Assembly (NCBI GenBank): GCA_964604565.1
Contig: CAZRZN010000194.1
Location: 1-8,603, forward strand
Source of the DNA: CAZRZN01 sp964604565
Lineage (GTDB): Bacteria; Pseudomonadota; Alphaproteobacteria; Rhodobacterales; Rhodobacteraceae
Length of the DNA: 8,603 nucleotides
Reading direction: 5' to 3'
Program-made: the position numbers and the translations under genes
The notes under the pieces: generated by a model
Seen by the model: the letters and a program-made list of their open reading frames with translations, nothing else
What the model was told of the DNA's origin: nothing
Database searches by the model: none
Part shown: one piece after another, positions 5,208 to 8,603 of the stretch
Numbering within the stretch: the first letter of the stretch is position 1
Layout of the letters: each line of letters begins with the position of its first letter

Positions 5208-5568
5208 ACATGAACCCCAGTTCCAGCCGCGCCTCGTCGGACATCATGTCCATACCCCACGGCGGCTCCCATGTCAGATCCACGTCGACATGTTTGACAC
5301 CCGGCAAAGGCTCGATCGCTTCGGCGACCCATCCCGGCATCTCTCCGGCGACGGGGCAGCCCGGCGCGGTCAGCGTCATCATGATGCTCACCTCGGAGGC
5401 ATCATTGATGTCGATCGTGTAGATCAGTCCCAGATCGTAGATATTGACCGGGATTTCCGGGTCGAAGACAGAGCGGCACGCCTCCACGATCGGCTCGTAA
5501 AGCGGATGGTCCGTGCTCGACGGCGCAATGAGAGGTGCGCCCTCCATCTGCGGGTTCGGCTGGGTCAT
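5206..5568 (-). CDS. sufT: SUF system Fe-S assembly factor SufT (MIP18/DUF59 family)
   Basis: A small cytoplasmic Fe-S cluster maturation factor related to eukaryotic MIP18/CIAO2 and to PaaD. It has 120 residues. The DUF59 domain covers about 22-95: FDPEIPVNIYDLGLIY (35-50), SIMMTLTAPGCPVAGEMP (61-78) with the conserved Cys71, and the AIEPLPGVKHVDVDLTWEPPW run (84-104). The ending MSDEARLELGFM is typical of SufT. About 20 N-terminal residues precede the domain. The ATG at 5568 is preferred: GAGGA lies 5-6 nt before it, while the in-frame TTG at 5580 has no such site. It is the first gene of the cluster ending with sufA; the core sufBCDS genes are not in this window. A plausible promoter lies at 5600-5628. 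Confidence 0.92.
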   Translation of the reverse strand: MTQPNPQMEGAPLIAPSSTDHPLYEPIVEACRSVFDPEIPVNIYDLGLIYTIDINDASEVSIMMTLTAPGCPVAGEMPGWVAEAIEPLPGVKHVDVDLTWEPPWGMDMMSDEARLELGFM

Positions 5569-5599
5569 GGCTATCCTCAAGTCCTCGCGTTGCCCCTCA

Positions 5600-5628
5600 G
5601 ATATAGGCGAGCAGGATTGTCAGGTAAA
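5600..5628 (-). promoter_or_regulatory. Candidate sigma-70-type promoter of the sufT cluster
   Basis: On the minus strand TTTACC (5628-5623) and TATATC (5605-5600) are separated by 17 nt, each matching four of six consensus bases. A start near 5593 would leave a leader of about 25 nt before the ATG at 5568. It lies in the 112-nt gap between rimK and sufT, which is the expected place. No IscR- or iron-responsive box was recognised with confidence. Confidence 0.4.
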
Positions 5629-5650
5629 GGCATCCCCGGCGTCATGGCCG

Positions 5651-5673
5651 AAAAACGGTGGCCCGGACGGGGC
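5651..5673 (-). terminator. Weak candidate terminator after the rimK fusion gene
   Basis: Just past the stop at 5681, GCCC (5673-5670, minus strand) can pair with GGGC (5664-5661) across a 5-nt loop, and a run of five T follows at 5655-5651. The stem is only 4 bp and the T-run is 5 nt away from it, so this is a poor match. Confidence 0.25.
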
Positions 5674-5680
5674 AGGCCGG

Positions 5681-7099
5681 TCAGGCTCCGTCCTCTTGAT
5701 CGCGGATCCGCTTGACCGGGGTGGGGCGGACCTTTGCCTCGATATGATCGTAGAGTTTTTCGGCGATGTTCTTCTTGGTGGCTGTCTCGATCCCCTCGAG
5801 ACCGGGGCTGGAGTTCACTTCGAGCACCTTGGGCCCGTTTTCGGAGCGCAGCAGATCCACCCCCGCAAGGTTCAGGCGAAAGGCCTTGGCCGCGCGCAGG
5901 GCGGCGTCCCGTTCCTCCCGCGAAATGCGCACCACCTGTGCGGAACCGCCGCGGTGCAGGTTGGACCGGAAATCGCCCTCCGCGCCTGTGCGCTTCATCG
6001 CGGCGACCACCTTGCCGCCCACCACGAGGCAGCGGATGTCCTCTCCCGCGGCTTCCTTGACGAAATCCTGCACGAGGAAATTCGCCTTCAGGCCCCGAAA
6101 TGCGTCGATCACCGATTCCGCCGCCTTTTTGGTTTCGGCCAGCACGACACCCTTGCCCTGGGTCGATTCCAGCAGCTTGACGATCAGCGGCGCCGTGCCC
6201 ACCAGCCGCATCAGGCTTTGCGTGTCCTTCGGAGAGGCGGCAAACGCCGTGTTGGGCATGCCGATCTTGTGCCGCGCCATCAACTGATGCGCGTAAAGCT
6301 TGTCACGGGAGGCGGCGATCCCTTCGGAGCCGTTCACGCAGAATGTCCCGATGGTTTCGAACTGACGGATCACGGCGGTTCCGTAAGCGGTGACAGACGC
6401 GCCGATGCGCGGGATGACCGCGTCGTAATGCGGCAGGCGCTTGCCGTCATAATGCACTTCGGGCGACAGGGCGTTGATCGCCATGTAACACCGCGTGGTG
6501 TCGATCACTTCGACCGTATGACCGCGCTTGTCGCCTTCCTCCACCAGTCGGCGGGTGGAATAATTGTCCTCGCGCGAAAGGACGGCAATGCGCAACGACC
6601 GGTTCGGCGCCGCATGGCGCACCCGGGCCGTCGTGTAGACGTCATAGCTCAGCCTTGGCTGCTGGAAACGGTCCGTGGCGACGATGGTGATGTGGTCCTT
6701 CAGCGCCTCGCGCCCCAACAGCATGCGCGAGTTCATGGTGGAGCGGTCGCTCAGCGTCAGTTCGATCCGCCAGCTTTCGTCGCCGACCCGCAGGGTCGAA
6801 GCGATCACGTAGCGGAATTCCGTTTCGCCGTTGGAGGAGGTCACGTGACGCCGATCCACGATCCGTGCCGAACAGGGAATGATGAGATCTTCACGTCCCG
6901 GCACCGGATGCACCGTGAAACGGACCTTCGGGGCGCTTGCAGAGCCGAAGGTCTCTATGTCGAACGCGTGTAGTGCCGAGGTGCGCGCCCCGGTATCGAC
7001 CTTCGCGCGCAGGGCGGGAAGGCCAAGATCGGGCAGGGCAACCCATTCCTCCCAGCCAAAGCGGATCATGTCGGGGGTCGGATCGGGCGTTTCGGTCAT
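5681..7099 (-). CDS. rimK: RimB-RimK fusion: retropepsin-like protease domain plus ATP-grasp amino-acid ligase
   Basis: 472 residues in two parts. The N-terminal part (about 11-155) is the RimB/ATP-dependent zinc protease-like family (PF05618): GWEEWVALPDLGL (15-27), then VDTGARTSALHAF (34-46) with the aspartyl-protease-type Asp35-Thr-Gly, and later MLLGREAL (127-133). The C-terminal part (about 168-457) is RimK, the ATP-grasp ligase that adds glutamate to the C-terminus of ribosomal protein S6: IAVLSREDNYSTRRLVEEG (171-189), SRDK (264-267), the ATP-binding IVKLLESTQGKGV (306-318), QDFVKEAAGEDIRCLVVGG (344-362), and LEVNSSPGLEGIE (426-438) with metal-binding Glu427 and Asn429. In many bacteria the two are separate, adjacent genes; here one frame joins them. 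The ATG at 7099 has AGGAAG 7 nt upstream. In-frame codons up to 7297 lack a site and protein-like composition. The substrate (S6 or other) cannot be read. Confidence 0.92.
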   Translation of the reverse strand: MTETPDPTPDMIRFGWEEWVALPDLGLPALRAKVDTGARTSALHAFDIETFGSASAPKVRFTVHPVPGREDLIIPCSARIVDRRHVTSSNGETEFRYVIASTLRVGDESWRIELTLSDRSTMNSRMLLGREALKDHITIVATDRFQQPRLSYDVYTTARVRHAAPNRSLRIAVLSREDNYSTRRLVEEGDKRGHTVEVIDTTRCYMAINALSPEVHYDGKRLPHYDAVIPRIGASVTAYGTAVIRQFETIGTFCVNGSEGIAASRDKLYAHQLMARHKIGMPNTAFAASPKDTQSLMRLVGTAPLIVKLLESTQGKGVVLAETKKAAESVIDAFRGLKANFLVQDFVKEAAGEDIRCLVVGGKVVAAMKRTGAEGDFRSNLHRGGSAQVVRISREERDAALRAAKAFRLNLAGVDLLRSENGPKVLEVNSSPGLEGIETATKKNIAEKLYDHIEAKVRPTPVKRIRDQEDGA

Positions 7100-7545
7100 A
7101 TGGTCTTCCTTTGCAGCCTTTACGGGTATCAAGGAGAGGACGGGGCAACAAGGGGTGACGGCGGAACCGCAGCCGTGATTTGCCCGCTGCCCCGGAAAGA
7201 TGCAGCCAAGGGTTCGCTCTGCCCGGCTTTCGGGATGCGGATCGATATCCGCCTCCGAGGTCTGTGAAACAGATGTCGCGGGTCCGCCGTTTATCACAGC
7301 TTTCGACAGGTCTGTGGCGGCTGACGCACCGGGTGGGTGACTTGATCAAGCTCTGAGAGCGCCTGACATGGGGCGCTGTTCCGCTGTCGGTGACGTCGTG
7401 AGGCGTGCAGGTGGCGCCGGCTCTCGCGTGTGATGCATTCCTGGGTAATTGTGTGCAACGGTGCACCAGTGCCGTTTGAATTCATTTAATTGTGCGAATT
7501 TTTATGATGGTTACTCTATTCTCTGATCAGACAGGAGACGCTGCG
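7100..7545. other. Divergent intergenic region between rimK and the pirin gene
   Basis: 446 bp with no credible gene. Inverted repeats: GCGGAT/ATCCGC around a CGAT loop (7237-7252), TCTGT/ACAGA (7261-7273), the perfect palindrome CTTGATCAAG (7341-7350), AGCGCC/GGCGCT (7358-7363 and 7372-7377), and GTGCA/TGCAC across 4 bp (7453-7466). AGGTCTGTG occurs twice (near 7258 and 7312). The last 80 bp are clearly AT-richer than the rest and probably hold the pirin promoter. I saw no good promoter for rimK, although it should be between 7100 and about 7200. Confidence 0.6.
7453..7508 (+). promoter_or_regulatory. AT-rich probable promoter region of the pirin gene with a short inverted repeat
   Basis: A TATGAT -10-like hexamer lies at 7503-7508, 38 nt before the ATG, inside the most AT-rich stretch of the window (about 7475-7525). 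No good -35 lies at 17-18 bp; TTGAAT (7476-7481) is 21 bp away. The inverted repeat GTGCA-N4-TGCAC (7453-7466) just upstream could bind a regulator. The AT-rich step is clear; the exact promoter is not. Confidence 0.35.
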
Positions 7546-8484
7546 ATGAGTTGGAATCCCGCACTCGACCCCCATTGCCCAACCGGCAACGAGGTGGACA
7601 GTATTGAAACCGTGATCGTGTCCCGGGCGCGTGACCTCGGTGGCTTCGAGGTGCGGCGCGCGCTGCCGGCGCCGCGACGTCAGATGGTTGGCCCTTTCAT
7701 CTTTTTCGATCAGATGGGCCCTGCGGAATTTCTGCCCACCAAGGGCATGGATGTTCGTCCGCATCCCCATATCGGGCTGGCCACGATCAGCTATCTCTAC
7801 CGCGGACGGATGCATCATCGCGACAGCCTTGGCACCGATCAATGGATCGAACCGGGTGCGGTGAACTGGATGGTGGCGGGGCGGGGCATCACCCATTCCG
7901 AAAGGACGGATGACGCCACGCAGGTCGATCCGATGCCCTTTTTCGGCATCCAGACATGGGTTGCCTTGCCCAAGGATCATGAGGATGCCCCGGCCGACTT
8001 CAGACATGCACCCAGTGACGCGCTGCCTGAACTGGATGGCGAAGGCAAACGCGTGCGCCTGATCCTCGGGGAGGCCTGGGGAGCCTCCGCGCCCGTGCAG
8101 ACCGCGTCCGAAATGTTCTATGCCGATGCGATCTTGCAGCCCGGCGCGGCGATCCCTCTGCCCGACAATCACGAGGATCGAGGTGTCTACGTGGTCGAGG
8201 GGGAGATCGAGGTGGCCGGGGACCGGTTCGATGCGGGACGGATGATGGTGTTCCGTCCCGGTGACCGGGTTTCGCTGAAAGCAGGGCCGCAGGGGGCCCG
8301 CCTGATGCTTTTGGGCGGTGAGACGCTGGAAGGCCCGCGCTACATCTGGTGGAACTTTGTCGCCTCATCTCAGGAGCGCATTGCCGAGGCGAAAGAGGCT
8401 TGGCGCGAAGGGGACTGGCAAGGAGGCCGTTTTCACCTTCCGCCCGGAGACGACCGGGATTTCATCCCGCTGCCAGATCGCTGA
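7546..8484 (+). CDS. Pirin family bicupin protein
   Basis: A 312-residue cupin-superfamily protein that binds one metal ion; characterised relatives include quercetinase-like enzymes and redox-sensing nuclear cofactors. The N-terminal cupin has the metal motif HPH (His73, His75, in MDVRPHPHIGLATISYL) and HSE (His117, Glu119, in VAGRGITHSER), the same four-ligand pattern as human pirin (H56, H58, H101, E103). FIFFDQMGP (51-59) is another family signature. The C-terminal cupin (about 190-280) ends with PRYIWWNFVASSQERIAEAKEAW, which is typical. Its tail, FHLPPGDDRDFIPLP, is also typical. The ATG at 7546 has AGGAG 8 nt upstream. The frame is open to 7492, but the extra 18 codons lack a site and overlap the likely promoter. 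The substrate is unknown; quercetinase activity is not provable from sequence. Confidence 0.92.
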   Translation: MSWNPALDPHCPTGNEVDSIETVIVSRARDLGGFEVRRALPAPRRQMVGPFIFFDQMGPAEFLPTKGMDVRPHPHIGLATISYLYRGRMHHRDSLGTDQWIEPGAVNWMVAGRGITHSERTDDATQVDPMPFFGIQTWVALPKDHEDAPADFRHAPSDALPELDGEGKRVRLILGEAWGASAPVQTASEMFYADAILQPGAAIPLPDNHEDRGVYVVEGEIEVAGDRFDAGRMMVFRPGDRVSLKAGPQGARLMLLGGETLEGPRYIWWNFVASSQERIAEAKEAWREGDWQGGRFHLPPGDDRDFIPLPDR

Positions 8485-8603
8485 GGGGGTCCCGCCAAGG
8501 TGCGGCACCTCGCTGACGAATGGATCTGCCGGTCAGGATGAGAGGGGGTCGCAAAGGTCTTGCCGGGCGGAACGGGCACAATCCCGTGGCGGGCCGCTGT
8601 TGA
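8485..8603. other. Unassigned 3' end of the window
   Basis: 119 nt after the pirin stop. AGGTG (8498-8502) and CACCT (8506-8510) form a small hairpin with a 3-nt loop but no T-tract, a weak terminator candidate. The minus strand is open to the window edge in more than one frame, so the end of a convergent gene cannot be excluded. A 21-codon plus-strand frame (8538-8603) has no support. Confidence 0.3.

Noticed and set aside
5569..5580. TTG start of sufT at 5580
   Set aside because: The GAGGA ribosome site lies inside this extension and is correctly spaced for the ATG at 5568.
5513..6973. Long open frame on the plus strand (486 codons)
   Set aside because: It is antisense to the rimK fusion gene, with no Shine-Dalgarno and no protein family features.
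7100..7297. Longer rimK start at 7297
   Set aside because: The in-frame extension has shadow-like composition and no ribosome site; the ATG at 7099 starts directly before the conserved RimB domain and has AGGAAG.
7341..7350. CTTGATCAAG as an FNR/FnrL box
   Set aside because: The FNR consensus needs TTGAT and ATCAA separated by four bases; here the half sites overlap.
7492..7545. Longer pirin start at 7492
   Set aside because: The extra 18 codons lack a Shine-Dalgarno and overlap the probable -10 element; the ATG at 7546 has AGGAG at good distance.
8538..8603. 21-codon frame (plus a stop) at the window end
   Set aside because: Too short, no ribosome site and an unusual Gly/Arg composition; nothing supports translation.

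Overview
The window looks like chromosomal DNA of an alphaproteobacterium, most likely of the Rhodobacteraceae (Roseobacter group). This rests on high GC content, GC-rich third codon positions, the character of the proteins (a TypA with an alphaproteobacterial-style G5 region, a SufT with a long N-terminal leader, a RimB-RimK fusion) and terminators that often lack long T-tracts. No sequence search was possible, so the taxon is an inference. I see no insertion sequence, CRISPR array, tRNA or rRNA.

Layout. (1) 1-1556, minus: the first 518 codons of typA, whose 3' end lies outside the window. (2) 1557-1884: a gene-free divergent regulatory gap. (3) 1885-2469, plus: a small secreted outer-membrane beta-barrel protein with a good Shine-Dalgarno and a strong intrinsic terminator at 2504-2533. 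(4) 2538-2867, minus: an EmrE-type SMR drug exporter, convergent on the porin. (5) 2868-3354: 487 bp with no credible gene but several hairpins. (6) 5568 down to 3355, minus: a four-gene cluster sufT - satD-like - DUF3307 - sufA, with gaps of 50, 40 and 27 nt and a plausible promoter at 5600-5628. (7) 5681-7099, minus: a RimB-RimK fusion protein. (8) 7100-7545: a gene-free divergent gap. (9) 7546-8484, plus: a pirin-family cupin, followed by 119 nt I cannot assign.

The most interesting part is the sufT-satD-DUF3307-sufA cluster. Two Fe-S cluster assembly factors flank a two-gene cassette of unknown function. The SatD-like protein carries a pattern that I can align with class III nucleotidyl cyclase catalytic domains: both metal-binding Asp positions and the transition-state Arg are kept, the catalytic Asn is lost. 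It is followed by a C-terminal helix-turn-helix. Its partner is a polytopic membrane protein with conserved His/Asp residues in membrane segments. The gaps on both sides of satD are packed with copies of GCAAGC/GCTTGC. These build a short terminator-like hairpin after sufT, a perfect 10+10 inverted repeat over the satD start codon, and competing hairpins over the Shine-Dalgarno and start codon of the DUF3307 gene. A nucleotide-sensing, self-regulating membrane-linked module inside a Fe-S assembly operon is a testable hypothesis, not a conclusion.

The other genes are housekeeping or stress functions: translation under stress (typA), ribosomal protein S6 tail modification or a related amino-acid ligation (rimK fusion), drug export, cell envelope and a pirin.
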